Assembly: GCA_004357415.1 (NCBI GenBank)
Contig: SMVY01000155.1
Span: 1-8,681, forward strand
Length of the DNA: 8,681 nucleotides
DNA from: Gemmatimonadota bacterium
GTDB lineage: Bacteria; Gemmatimonadota; Gemmatimonadetes; Gemmatimonadales; GWC2-71-9
Direction: 5' to 3'
Under the pieces are notes generated by a model. That model had not been told where the DNA came from and did not search any database. It saw only the letters and a list, made by a program, of their open reading frames with translations. This document shows, in pieces, positions 1 through 6,535 of the stretch (positions are counted from its first letter, which is position 1; each line of letters begins with the position of its first letter). Position numbers and translations under genes: made by a program.

Positions 1-872
1 CCCGTGCCCGTCTTGGCCCCCTGCCCTCCCTTGAAGTGGAACGCCTGCACCGAATCGAGTTTGTCCCAGGAAAAGCCGAACTGTGCCGAGGCCAGTTCGT
101 AAAAATACAAACAGGCTTCTTGTTGCTCTTCCGGAAGCATCCCTCCCTCGCCGGAACAAATACCGGTGCCCGCTCTCTTGGCTCCCCGGGCAAGGGCAAC
201 TTTGGCCTCGACCGACAGGGCGCCGAAGCTCATGTCGGAGACGAAGATGGGAATGGCCAGCCGTAGCGGCTTGGCCGCCCGGGGCCCCACGACGAGCTCG
301 GTTCCCACCGGTTCCTCCTCGAGCAGCGGGAAGCGGTACAATTGGGCGGTCACGAACTGCAGGTCATCCCACGAGGGGAGTTCGCTCCGGGGCACTCCCA
401 TGGCGGCCATCGGTCCATCGCGGCCGGTCCGGTCGAGCCCGTGGCCGGCGAGTTCGCGGATGTACCCTACGAAGGGTTCATCGGGCGTCCCGTGGGGATC
501 CTGGAACACCCCCTGATACTCCTCGCGCTTGTAGGGTTGGGGATGTCCCGCCACCCAGGAAGAGATCTCCTCCTCGTCGACCCACACCCGGCCATCGTCG
601 ACCCACGCGGTAAATTTCTGCAGTTGTTCGGCGTTGTTGTACTCGCTCACACCGGTATCGATTCGGTAGTCCCAACCGTGCACACCGCACACCAGGTTGT
701 CGCCCTCGATGCGCCCGTCGGCCAACAATGCCCCACGGTGCAGACACCGGCCGTACAAGACCGAGACCTCGTCGCCGTAGCGGATGACCACGAGATCGAC
801 GCCGGCTACCAAGGCGTACGCCGGGGTCTTGTCGGACAACTGTTCGAATTCGGTAATCGCCACAGACGTCAT
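1..872 (-). CDS. Rieske [2Fe-2S] domain fused to glutamate synthase FMN domain (partial, C-terminus off the left edge)
   Basis: Seen: 290 codons are open from ATG at 872 to the window edge with no stop. AAGGAG (882-887) lies 9 nt before the ATG, which supports this start. Residues 1-~105 form a Rieske domain with cluster ligands C43-x-H45 and C62-x-x-H65, followed by GWDY. From about residue 180 the protein reads as the start of the FMN/glutamate-synthase barrel: a MSFGALS segment, then AGTGICSGEGG, then AFHFKGGQGAKTGTG just before the edge. Known: the GltB central/FMN domain reduces 2-iminoglutarate to glutamate using FMNH2 and a 3Fe-4S cluster. The 3Fe-4S cysteines would lie outside the window. 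No N-terminal glutamine amidotransferase domain is present, so a classical glutamine-dependent reaction would need a partner protein, and the substrate is uncertain. Inferred: the Rieske centre feeds or drains electrons at the flavin. It is the last gene of the operon visible here, 23 nt after the unknown protein gene. Family assignment is strong; function is open. Confidence 0.92.
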   Translation of the reverse strand, partial: MTSVAITEFEQLSDKTPAYALVAGVDLVVIRYGDEVSVLYGRCLHRGALLADGRIEGDNLVCGVHGWDYRIDTGVSEYNNAEQLQKFTAWVDDGRVWVDEEEISSWVAGHPQPYKREEYQGVFQDPHGTPDEPFVGYIRELAGHGLDRTGRDGPMAAMGVPRSELPSWDDLQFVTAQLYRFPLLEEEPVGTELVVGPRAAKPLRLAIPIFVSDMSFGALSVEAKVALARGAKRAGTGICSGEGGMLPEEQQEACLYFYELASAQFGFSWDKLDSVQAFHFKGGQGAKTGT

Positions 873-895
873 GAGTCGTTGCTCCTTCAAACGTG

Positions 896-1795
896 TCAGG
901 AAAGCAGTGTGATGGCCGCAGGAATGGCCGACTCCAGGAACTCGCTCACCAGAGAAGCCTGGGACCGGCCGCGGCCCGCCAGGACGCAATCGGTCCCCAG
1001 CAGGACGGCACCGGTCCACCCCTCCGTGTGCCAGCGGCCTTTGCCCGCTAGTGGCGGCAAGGTAGGGTCCTGTGGCACCGGCCAAGCCGTCACGTACCAA
1101 TACGGCTCGGGGTAGGTCTGGTCTCCCGGGCTCAGCCCCAAGCCCACCGACGGCTCTTCACCCACCGGGCCCAGGAGCGGGATCAGCGTGCCGATATCGA
1201 AGTGATGCGGCCACAGCAGCAGCGGCGGTACTTCATGCCGGGCCTGGACCACCAACCCGAGTACCCGGCTGGCGTTGGCAAACCACCGGGCGACCTCGGC
1301 CGTGGCCCGGCCATCGTCGTCGCGAAACTTCGCCCCCCCTTCCCGCCCGACGGCGTGGTCGGGCATGTCGTAGTCCCGGCGGGTCAACTCACCGGTGATC
1401 TCGCCGCCGGTGTGACGCTCGAGTGCCTGCGCCATCCAAGCATACGCCTGGTCGAGGGTGGTGCCGCTCAAGGCGAGTTCGTCGAGGGCGGATCCGTCTG
1501 CCGCGGACAGCACCTGTAGCGCCATGCGAGCGGGTGCCAGCGCCGGTTGCAGAGTGCCGTCGCGTCCCACCGGCCGGCCCACCATCATGCCGCTTCCCGC
1601 CACCCAGGTGAGCGCGGTGTGGCTGTCATCCGACTCCGGAGTGCCGAACGTATGGCCGACGGCCCCGACGACCTGACAGGCCCAGTGAAGTTGCAGCCGG
1701 GCGTCGACCAGGGCCGCCGGTACCGGCGAACCGAGTTCCTGCCAGTCGCTGCCCACGTCGAATCGATTACCCAGTTCTTCAGATGAGATCGACAT
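896..1795 (-). CDS. Conserved-looking protein of unknown function (possibly DUF5996-like)
   Basis: I do not recognise a characterised family. The 299-residue protein has no signal peptide, membrane helix or metal-binding cysteine cluster. It has distinctive aromatic/His-rich stretches: LHWACQVVGAVG near residue 36, DDSHTALTW near 56, LLLWPHHFDIGTL near 195, and a YPEPYWYVTAWPVP segment near 230 followed by HTEGWTGAVL. The LWPHHFD block and the LHW-Q start loosely recall DUF5996 from memory; this is tentative. The ATG at 1795 lies inside the preceding gene, whose stop is at 1779-1781. That gives a 17-nt overlap, with GGAAG (1805-1809) 9 nt upstream, so translational coupling is likely. Its position between two Rieske-fusion redox enzymes suggests an accessory role for one or both, such as small-molecule binding, assembly or partner contact. 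That is inferred from context only. Confidence 0.85.
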   Translation of the reverse strand: MSISSEELGNRFDVGSDWQELGSPVPAALVDARLQLHWACQVVGAVGHTFGTPESDDSHTALTWVAGSGMMVGRPVGRDGTLQPALAPARMALQVLSAADGSALDELALSGTTLDQAYAWMAQALERHTGGEITGELTRRDYDMPDHAVGREGGAKFRDDDGRATAEVARWFANASRVLGLVVQARHEVPPLLLWPHHFDIGTLIPLLGPVGEEPSVGLGLSPGDQTYPEPYWYVTAWPVPQDPTLPPLAGKGRWHTEGWTGAVLLGTDCVLAGRGRSQASLVSEFLESAIPAAITLLS

Positions 1796-3755
1796 CGGAT
1801 ATCACTTCCACCATGGCCGGACCGGAGTGGTTCAGGGCCCTGTCCAAAGCATCGTGGAGTTCGTCCGGCGACTCCACCCTGATGCCCATGGCGCCACAAT
1901 TCTCGGCGTAGGCGGCAAAGTTGGGGTTGCGGAGCGACGTTTGCCACACGTCCCATTGTCCGGCACGCTGCTCCTTGCTGATCTTCCCCAGTTCGTCGTT
2001 GTTCAACAGGACGTGGGTGATGTCCATGCCGTACTTCACGGCGGTAGTCAACTCCCCCATGTATTGCCCGAAGCCACCATCCCCGGACACCGCCACGACC
2101 TTGCGGCCCCGGAACCGCGGGTCGTCTTCCTGAGTGGCCGCCCAGGCGCCGAGCGCTGCTGGGTAGGCGAAGCCGATGGAACCGAGATACCCCGACATGA
2201 GCACTGATTGTTGTTGGCACTCGAAGTAGCGGCCGAAGGAGTAGGTGTTGTTCCCCACGTCGACAGCGATGATGGCATCGGCCGGCACCTGCCGGTTCAG
2301 CGCCTCGAACAGCGCCGCCGCGCCGACTCCACGGCCCCTGAAGTCCGCCGCCCGACGCACCTTCTCCGCCCGCCAGATGCGCCACCGCTCGGCCACCTCC
2401 GGGCGTTGGTCGGTGGTGGCAACGCGCCCCAGGCCAGCGAGCAGGAGTCGGGCAGTAACACCGATCTCACCCCACACGGGCACATCGACCGCGTGGAATT
2501 TCCCCAGGATCATGGGATCGTAGTCGACCTGGATGGTGGGTTTCTTGGGCGTGATGCCGGTGTGATTGCTGAAGCTGGCTCCGAACACCAGGAGGCAATC
2601 GGCCTCGTTCATGAACCAACTGGCGATCGGCGTGCCGCTGCGCCCCAGGACGCCGCATCCCAAGGGGTGGTTGTCGGCGATCAGCCCCTTCCCCTTGAAG
2701 GTGGTGACCACCGGCGCGTTGAGCGCCTCGGCCAACTCGACAACAGCCGGCATGTTGAACCGGGCCCCGTGACCCACGATGATGACCGGGCGCTTGGCGC
2801 CTCCGAGCAGGTCGACGGCCTTGGCGAGAGCATCGTCGGGTGGATGAATTTCCCGGGTCGTCAGGCGACCGGCCGGCCGGCCGGCGGTAGCACTTTCCGC
2901 CGGGATGGTGGTGACCTCATCAGGAAAGATCAGGTGGGACACACCGCGGTTCAGGATGGCGCTCTTGCAGGCGAGCGTCATCAATTCCGCGTGACGGCTG
3001 GTGTGGAGGACCGATTGGCTCCATTGGGCCACTTTCCCGAAGGCGGCCTGGAGATCGATCTCCTGAAAGGCCCCCGGGCCGAGCACCTGGGTGTCGACCT
3101 GCCCGGTGAGGGCCAGCACCGGCGCTCGGTCCACGTTGGCGTCCCACAGGCCGGTGAGGAGATTGGTGGCGCCGGGTCCGGCGATCGACATGCAGGCGGC
3201 CGGCCTGCCGGTAAGTTTTCCGTACGCCGATGCGGCGAACGATGCCGCGCCTTCGTGACGGATACCGTAGTAATGAAGGTGGCCGTCTTCGGCCTGCCGC
3301 CTGATGGCGTCGGCCAATCCCAGGTTGGAATGGCCCACCATTCCCCACACGTGCCTGACGCCCCAGTTGATCATCGTCTCCACCATGAGGTCCGCCACCG
3401 TTCGCACGTGGTCCGGCTGGTCCCGCAATCCTACGTAGACGCCGTCGTCACGGACCTCGACCGGATAGGTGGGCACGCCGTCGTCGTATCCGCCCGGGGA
3501 CTTTCCGGTGGTGGGATGGAAATCCCAGCCGTGCCACGGGCAGCGCAGCATGCCTTTCTCGATGGAGCCCTCGCCCAACGGGCCCCCCTGGTGGGGACAC
3601 TTGTTGCTCAAGGCGGCGATGCGCCCCTCGAAGCGCGTCAGGCACAGCGTGGTGTGGGCGCAGGTGACGGGCTTGACTCTCCCCTCGCCCAATTCGTCAG
3701 GTTCGAGGACCTTGTACCACTTGGTGGTCGTTTCCTTAGAGACGGTGTGGGCCAT
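1779..3755 (-). CDS. Rieske [2Fe-2S] domain fused to pyruvate oxidase/acetolactate synthase-type ThDP enzyme
   Basis: Seen: 658 residues. Residues ~12-110 are a Rieske ferredoxin-like domain with C53-x-H55 and C72-x-x-H75 (CPWHGWDF). Residues ~116-285 are the thiamine PYR domain, with the expected catalytic Glu at E168 (RHEGAA) and the AGPGATNL loop at 192-199. Residues ~300-440 are the middle Rossmann-like domain (RPVIIVGHGA, FKGKGL, then a VDYDP segment). Residues ~470-658 are the PP domain with GDG at 558-560 and NN at 585-586, the Mg-ThDP motif. Known: relatives decarboxylate pyruvate or other 2-oxoacids; PoxB passes electrons through FAD to quinone. The middle domain looks more like PoxB than like a simple decarboxylase, but FAD binding is inferred. 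There is no obvious PoxB-type C-terminal membrane-binding tail. The Rieske domain may replace quinone as the electron exit. GGGAG (3761-3765) lies 5 nt... precisely tctga... before the plus-strand complement of ATG 3755, supporting the start. It is the first gene of the operon. Confidence 0.95.
   Translation of the reverse strand: MAHTVSKETTTKWYKVLEPDELGEGRVKPVTCAHTTLCLTRFEGRIAALSNKCPHQGGPLGEGSIEKGMLRCPWHGWDFHPTTGKSPGGYDDGVPTYPVEVRDDGVYVGLRDQPDHVRTVADLMVETMINWGVRHVWGMVGHSNLGLADAIRRQAEDGHLHYYGIRHEGAASFAASAYGKLTGRPAACMSIAGPGATNLLTGLWDANVDRAPVLALTGQVDTQVLGPGAFQEIDLQAAFGKVAQWSQSVLHTSRHAELMTLACKSAILNRGVSHLIFPDEVTTIPAESATAGRPAGRLTTREIHPPDDALAKAVDLLGGAKRPVIIVGHGARFNMPAVVELAEALNAPVVTTFKGKGLIADNHPLGCGVLGRSGTPIASWFMNEADCLLVFGASFSNHTGITPKKPTIQVDYDPMILGKFHAVDVPVWGEIGVTARLLLAGLGRVATTDQRPEVAERWRIWRAEKVRRAADFRGRGVGAAALFEALNRQVPADAIIAVDVGNNTYSFGRYFECQQQSVLMSGYLGSIGFAYPAALGAWAATQEDDPRFRGRKVVAVSGDGGFGQYMGELTTAVKYGMDITHVLLNNDELGKISKEQRAGQWDVWQTSLRNPNFAAYAENCGAMGIRVESPDELHDALDRALNHSGPAMVEVISDVDLI
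2869..2884. repeat. (CCGG)x4 tetranucleotide tract inside the Rieske-ThDP gene
   Basis: Four uninterrupted CCGG units lie within codons ~291-296 of the Rieske-ThDP gene, in the linker between the PYR and middle domains (residues AGRPAGRL). The tract is palindromic. Gain or loss of one unit would shift the frame. It may simply reflect GC-rich codon use for Arg/Pro/Ala/Gly. Confidence 0.8.
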
Positions 3756-3832
3756 TCAGACTCCCAGCGGCATATGGTAAGCGTCGGTACTCGTCGGTCG
3801 TGCAGTTCTCGTGGCACAACGCCGGAGACGGG

Positions 3833-3862
3833 TTAATATGTTCCCGGCGGAAGTCGGCGCAA
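3833..3862 (-). promoter_or_regulatory. Candidate promoter for the Rieske-fusion operon
   Basis: In the 124-nt gap between the LOG gene and the Rieske-ThDP gene, the minus strand has TTGCGC (3857-3862) and an AT-rich TATTAA (3833-3838), 18 nt apart. This TATTAA is the only clearly AT-rich patch in the gap. The matches to sigma-70 consensus are partial (3 of 6 and 4 of 6). Transcription would begin about 70 nt before the ATG. An 8-nt direct repeat GTACTCGT on the plus strand (3787-3794 and 3873-3880) flanks the site; whether it is an operator is unknown. No terminator hairpin with a T-run is visible after the LOG stop, so read-through from the cls operon is also possible. Confidence 0.35.
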
Positions 3863-3879
3863 CCGGGTAGGCGTACTCG

Positions 3880-4431
3880 TTACGACGTGTGCCGGGCGAG
3901 CCACTCGAGCACGGTGTCGGGATCCGGCCCGGTCACCAGCCGCTGGACCTGGGCAGCGGGAATGAAACCCTCGGCGACCATCCGTTCGACCATGTGCCTG
4001 AGCGGGTCGAAGTAGCCTGCCACATTGACGATGCCGAACGCCTTGTCGTGCATTCCGAGTTGGGCCCAGGACCAGGTCTCGAACAGCTCCTCCAGGGTAC
4101 CCAGACCTCCCGGGAGCGCCACGAAGGCGTCGGCCAGTTCCGCCATCTGCGCCTTGCGCTGGTGCATGGTCTCGACGATGCGCAGTTCCGTCAAACGGGG
4201 GTGGGCAATCTCCCGATCGACCATCGACCGTGGCATGACGCCGATCACCTCAGCGCCAGCCTCGAGGGCCGAGTCGGCCAGGGCCCCCATCAGACCCTTG
4301 CCGGCGCCGCCGTACACAAGTCCCCAGCCACGTCGTCCGATAACCCGGCCGACCCGTACGGCCGCTTCCCGGTACGCCGCCTTGGCCCCCAGGCTCGAGC
4401 CGCAGAAGACGCACACCCACCGAAGACCCAT
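3880..4431 (-). CDS. LOG-family (TIGR00730-type) Rossmann-fold protein, putative nucleoside 5'-monophosphate phosphoribohydrolase
   Basis: Seen: 183 residues, normal for the family. N-terminal CVFCGSS (7-13) is followed by the nucleotide-binding GGAGKGLMG (41-49), then MHQRK (89-93) and the family signature PGGLGTLEE (107-115), whose Glu114 is expected to be catalytic. Known: LOG proteins cleave AMP or cytokinin riboside 5'-monophosphate to free base and ribose 5-phosphate. In most bacteria the physiological role is nucleotide salvage or unknown; many members are mis-annotated as lysine decarboxylases. The ATG is 2 nt past the GNAT stop, with GGAG (4437-4440) 5 nt upstream, so it is the last gene of the cls-GNAT-LOG operon. 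It is cytoplasmic, with no signal or membrane segments. The exact substrate cannot be told from sequence. Confidence 0.93.
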   Translation of the reverse strand: MGLRWVCVFCGSSLGAKAAYREAAVRVGRVIGRRGWGLVYGGAGKGLMGALADSALEAGAEVIGVMPRSMVDREIAHPRLTELRIVETMHQRKAQMAELADAFVALPGGLGTLEELFETWSWAQLGMHDKAFGIVNVAGYFDPLRHMVERMVAEGFIPAAQVQRLVTGPDPDTVLEWLARHTS

Positions 4432-4433
4432 TG

Positions 4434-4931
4434 CTACTCCACCAGGTCGCGATACATGATCAGTGCGTCGACCAACCCGTGTTCGGCATGGCGGAATCCA
4501 CCCGGGATACGTCCAACGACTTCAAACCCAAGCCTCCGCCACAACTCTATGGCCGGCTGGTTGGTCGCCACCACCATGTTGAACTGCATCCCGCGGTAGC
4601 CGGCGGCCGTGGCACGCACCAACGCGTCTTCCGCCATGGCGCGGCCGACGCCGCTCCCCTGGGCGGACGGAGCCACCATGAAGGCCGCGTTACACACGTG
4701 GGCGCCGCGTCCCGGCTGATTGGGTTTCAACAGATAGGTTCCCACCACGGTACCACCGTCGAGAGCCACGAACACGTCGGCACCGGCGTCGAGCCACACC
4801 GCCCGAGCCTGTTCGGCGGTCATCCGGTCCCAGGCGTAGCTGTCCCCCCGGGCAATCACGGGATCCATGATGCCCCAGATGGCCGGCCAATCGTTCGGGC
4901 CGGCCGGCCGGATACCGATCGGTCGGGTCAT
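4434..4931 (-). CDS. GNAT-family N-acetyltransferase
   Basis: Seen: 165 residues with the single-domain GNAT layout. The acetyl-CoA pyrophosphate loop is at 86-99, with AQGSGVG (90-96) matching Q/R-x-x-G-x-G. Conserved N124 and AIELWRRLGFE (127-137) follow, as in motif B. The C-terminal GGFRHAEHGLVDALIMY resembles small-molecule acetyltransferases near phosphinothricin/amino-acid acetylases. Known: GNATs transfer acetyl from acetyl-CoA to an amine; the acceptor here is unknown. The ATG overlaps the cls stop in an ATGA (4928-4931). No Shine-Dalgarno sequence is visible just upstream, so translation probably depends on coupling to cls. A (CCGG)x3 tract falls in codons ~7-11. Confidence 0.93.
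   Translation of the reverse strand: MTRPIGIRPAGPNDWPAIWGIMDPVIARGDSYAWDRMTAEQARAVWLDAGADVFVALDGGTVVGTYLLKPNQPGRGAHVCNAAFMVAPSAQGSGVGRAMAEDALVRATAAGYRGMQFNMVVATNQPAIELWRRLGFEVVGRIPGGFRHAEHGLVDALIMYRDLVE
4900..4911. repeat. (CCGG)x3 tetranucleotide tract near the 5' end of the GNAT gene
   Basis: Three CCGG units span codons ~7-11 of the GNAT gene (residues RPAG). A further GGCCGGCC octamer lies about 20 nt away on the lower-coordinate side. A unit change would frameshift the acetyltransferase within its first dozen codons. It is short and could be chance at this GC content. Confidence 0.7.
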
Positions 4932-6388
4932 AGCAGCGGTTGGAACAGGAAGCAGAAATTCTGCACCAGCCGCCGGCTGACCGGGCGGCTTTCGTGCTCC
5001 TCCTGTGTCACCAGCACGCTGCGGTCGATCTCGCGGTCGATCTGTTGCGAGAGGGCGGAGGTAAACGCCGAGTCCGCCACCTGGATATTGGTCTCGAAGT
5101 TCAGGTGCAGGCTGCGGTAGTCGAGGTTGGCGGAGCCGATGATCGAGACGTGATCATCCACCACCATGGCCTTGGCGTGCATGAAGGGTGGACGCCGTTC
5201 GTGAATGCGTACCCCAACCTCGAGCAGCAAGCCGTAGAGTGACCGGGCCGCGGCCCCGGTATACCAGTGATTGTTCTTGTGCGGCACCACCAGATCGACC
5301 GCCACTCCCTTCAACGCCGCCGATCGAATGGCCTCCACGATTGGCTCATCGGGAACGAAGTAGGGCGTGGTGATCTTGAGCGTGTGCTCCGCCGCGGTGA
5401 TGGCGGTGAAATACGCGTCATCCAGACTGCCGCCGAGCCTGACCGGCCCCCCGTGAAGCACCTTGACCAGGGCGGGACCGTCGTCAGGCAGCCGCGGGAA
5501 CATGGCGGATTGCAGCATACTCGAGAGCGGCTCGCGGGTAGCGTAATACCAGTCTTTCAGGAATTGCAGCTGCAGGTCGGCAACGGCGGGGCCCTCTACC
5601 AGGGTGTGGTAGTCGCGAATTGGCGCACCATTGGTGTAACCACTGAGATTCTCGTTGCCGATGTTGATCCCGCCCACGAAGGCCGTGCGGCCGTCGATCA
5701 CCACCACCTTGCGGTGATTACGCAGGTTGATCTGAAACCGTCCCTTGAGCGGATTGGCCTGGCTGATGGACCGGGCGTGGACGCCGGCCTCGCCGGCCGC
5801 CTTGAACATGCGGGTGAAGAATGCCTCGCTCGAGCCGAACCGATCGTACAACAAACGGACGGTGACTCCCTCCCGGGCCTTGGCCTTCAACCGATCGAGT
5901 AACTCCCAGCCGAACTCGTCCCGCGCGTAAATGAACGTCTGGAGATGCACGCTGTCACGGGCGCCGTCGATGGCCGCCAGGAGTTCGGGGTAATACTCAT
6001 CGCCGTCGACCAGCAAGGTGACCCGGTTGCCCGGTACCAGCCACGTGCTGCGACACACCCGGTCGGTAGCGCGAAGGATACGCTCGGCGGGATGCCCCGC
6101 GTAGCGCGCTTCGTTCCGTTCGCTACTGGACAACAACCGTTCGGCGGTCGGGTGGGCCATGGCCCGCTGGGCCACCAGTGCCTCGGCCGCCTCTCGGGCA
6201 CGGGTACTCCGATGGATGCGGTCCTTGCCGAACGTGAGATACAGGAGCACGCCGGCATAGGGGAACAGCCACACCATCCCCAACCACAGCACGGCCGACA
6301 CGGGGCGGTGCTTGTGCATCAGAATGTCGTAGGTCAGGAGCAGACCGAGCACCAGGTGCCCCAAACCGACGAGGGTAAGATCAAACAC
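4928..6388 (-). CDS. cls: Cardiolipin synthase (phospholipase D superfamily)
   Basis: Makes cardiolipin, most likely by phosphatidyl transfer between two phosphatidylglycerols at the inner membrane. Seen: two N-terminal membrane helices (about residues 4-23 and 31-53), then two PLD domains, each with an HKD motif: H225-x-K227-x4-D232 and H404-x-K406-x4-D411, each followed by a Gly/Asn-rich segment (GGINIGNEN; GSANLDYRS). The ORF is open up to an ATG at 6562, but I place the start at GTG 6388. Family homology begins there with VFDLTL and the first helix. The resulting 486 residues are the normal ClsA length. The upstream 58 residues are Cys/Pro/His-rich, low-quality sequence that would overlap the divergent MutS-like gene. 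AAGG lies 9 nt before the GTG, a weak ribosome site. It is first in an operon with the GNAT and LOG genes. Confidence 0.96.
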   Translation of the reverse strand: MFDLTLVGLGHLVLGLLLTYDILMHKHRPVSAVLWLGMVWLFPYAGVLLYLTFGKDRIHRSTRAREAAEALVAQRAMAHPTAERLLSSSERNEARYAGHPAERILRATDRVCRSTWLVPGNRVTLLVDGDEYYPELLAAIDGARDSVHLQTFIYARDEFGWELLDRLKAKAREGVTVRLLYDRFGSSEAFFTRMFKAAGEAGVHARSISQANPLKGRFQINLRNHRKVVVIDGRTAFVGGINIGNENLSGYTNGAPIRDYHTLVEGPAVADLQLQFLKDWYYATREPLSSMLQSAMFPRLPDDGPALVKVLHGGPVRLGGSLDDAYFTAITAAEHTLKITTPYFVPDEPIVEAIRSAALKGVAVDLVVPHKNNHWYTGAAARSLYGLLLEVGVRIHERRPPFMHAKAMVVDDHVSIIGSANLDYRSLHLNFETNIQVADSAFTSALSQQIDREIDRSVLVTQEEHESRPVSRRLVQNFCFLFQPLL

Positions 6389-6531
6389 GGGCCGGGGCCT
6401 TGGAACGATCTGTGGAATCGGCCCGGTGACGGGGAACTGTGGTGCTGTTAGACAACGGCAGTGCCACTCCGGGACTAGATTACCGCACGGCCACACGGAC
6501 CTCGGCGGGAGGACATGGGGATGGCAGGAGA
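6389..6531. other. Divergent intergenic region between cls and the MutS-like gene
   Basis: About 143 nt must hold promoters for both divergent units. On the plus strand TAGACA (6449-6454) and TAGATT (6476-6481) resemble -35 and -10 elements, but the 21-nt gap is too long for a standard sigma-70 promoter, so I do not call one. No convincing promoter is visible for cls. No hairpin terminator or clear operator palindrome was seen. Confidence 0.5.
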
Positions 6532-6535
6532 ATGA
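6507..6535 (+). promoter_or_regulatory. Translation-initiation region of the MutS-like gene, with a possible 4-codon coupled leader
   Basis: GGGAGG (6507-6512) is a strong Shine-Dalgarno sequence, but it is 19 nt from the chosen ATG (6532). It is instead ideally placed (8 nt) for ATG 6521, which opens a four-codon reading frame (M-A-G-E) whose TGA (6533-6535) overlaps the MutS-like ATG as ATGA. A second AGGAG (6526-6530) is only 1 nt from ATG 6532, too close to act by itself. Re-initiation from the minigene is a plausible reading. Alternatively the real start is elsewhere, for example ATG 6649 or ATG 6439. Confidence 0.35.

Noticed and set aside
342..1115. 257-codon plus-strand open frame across the left end of the Rieske operon
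   Set aside because: It lies antisense to the Rieske-glutamate synthase gene and spans the gap into the next gene; no protein-like features.
1585..2385. 266-codon minus-strand open frame overlapping the end of the ThDP gene and the unknown gene
   Set aside because: It is an out-of-frame shadow of two better supported genes, with an Arg/Gly-rich composition typical of a shifted frame.
2208..3836. 542-codon plus-strand open frame opposite the Rieske-ThDP gene
   Set aside because: It is entirely antisense to a gene with clear domains. Long antisense frames are expected in GC-rich coding DNA, and the product has no recognisable motifs.
3840..3870. Possible terminator hairpin after the LOG gene (CCCGG...CCGGG)
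   Set aside because: The stem is only 5 bp with a long loop and no T-run, so it does not look like an intrinsic terminator.
6449..6481. Promoter for the MutS-like gene (TAGACA and TAGATT)
   Set aside because: The 21-nt spacer is outside the usual range and the second element is a weak match.
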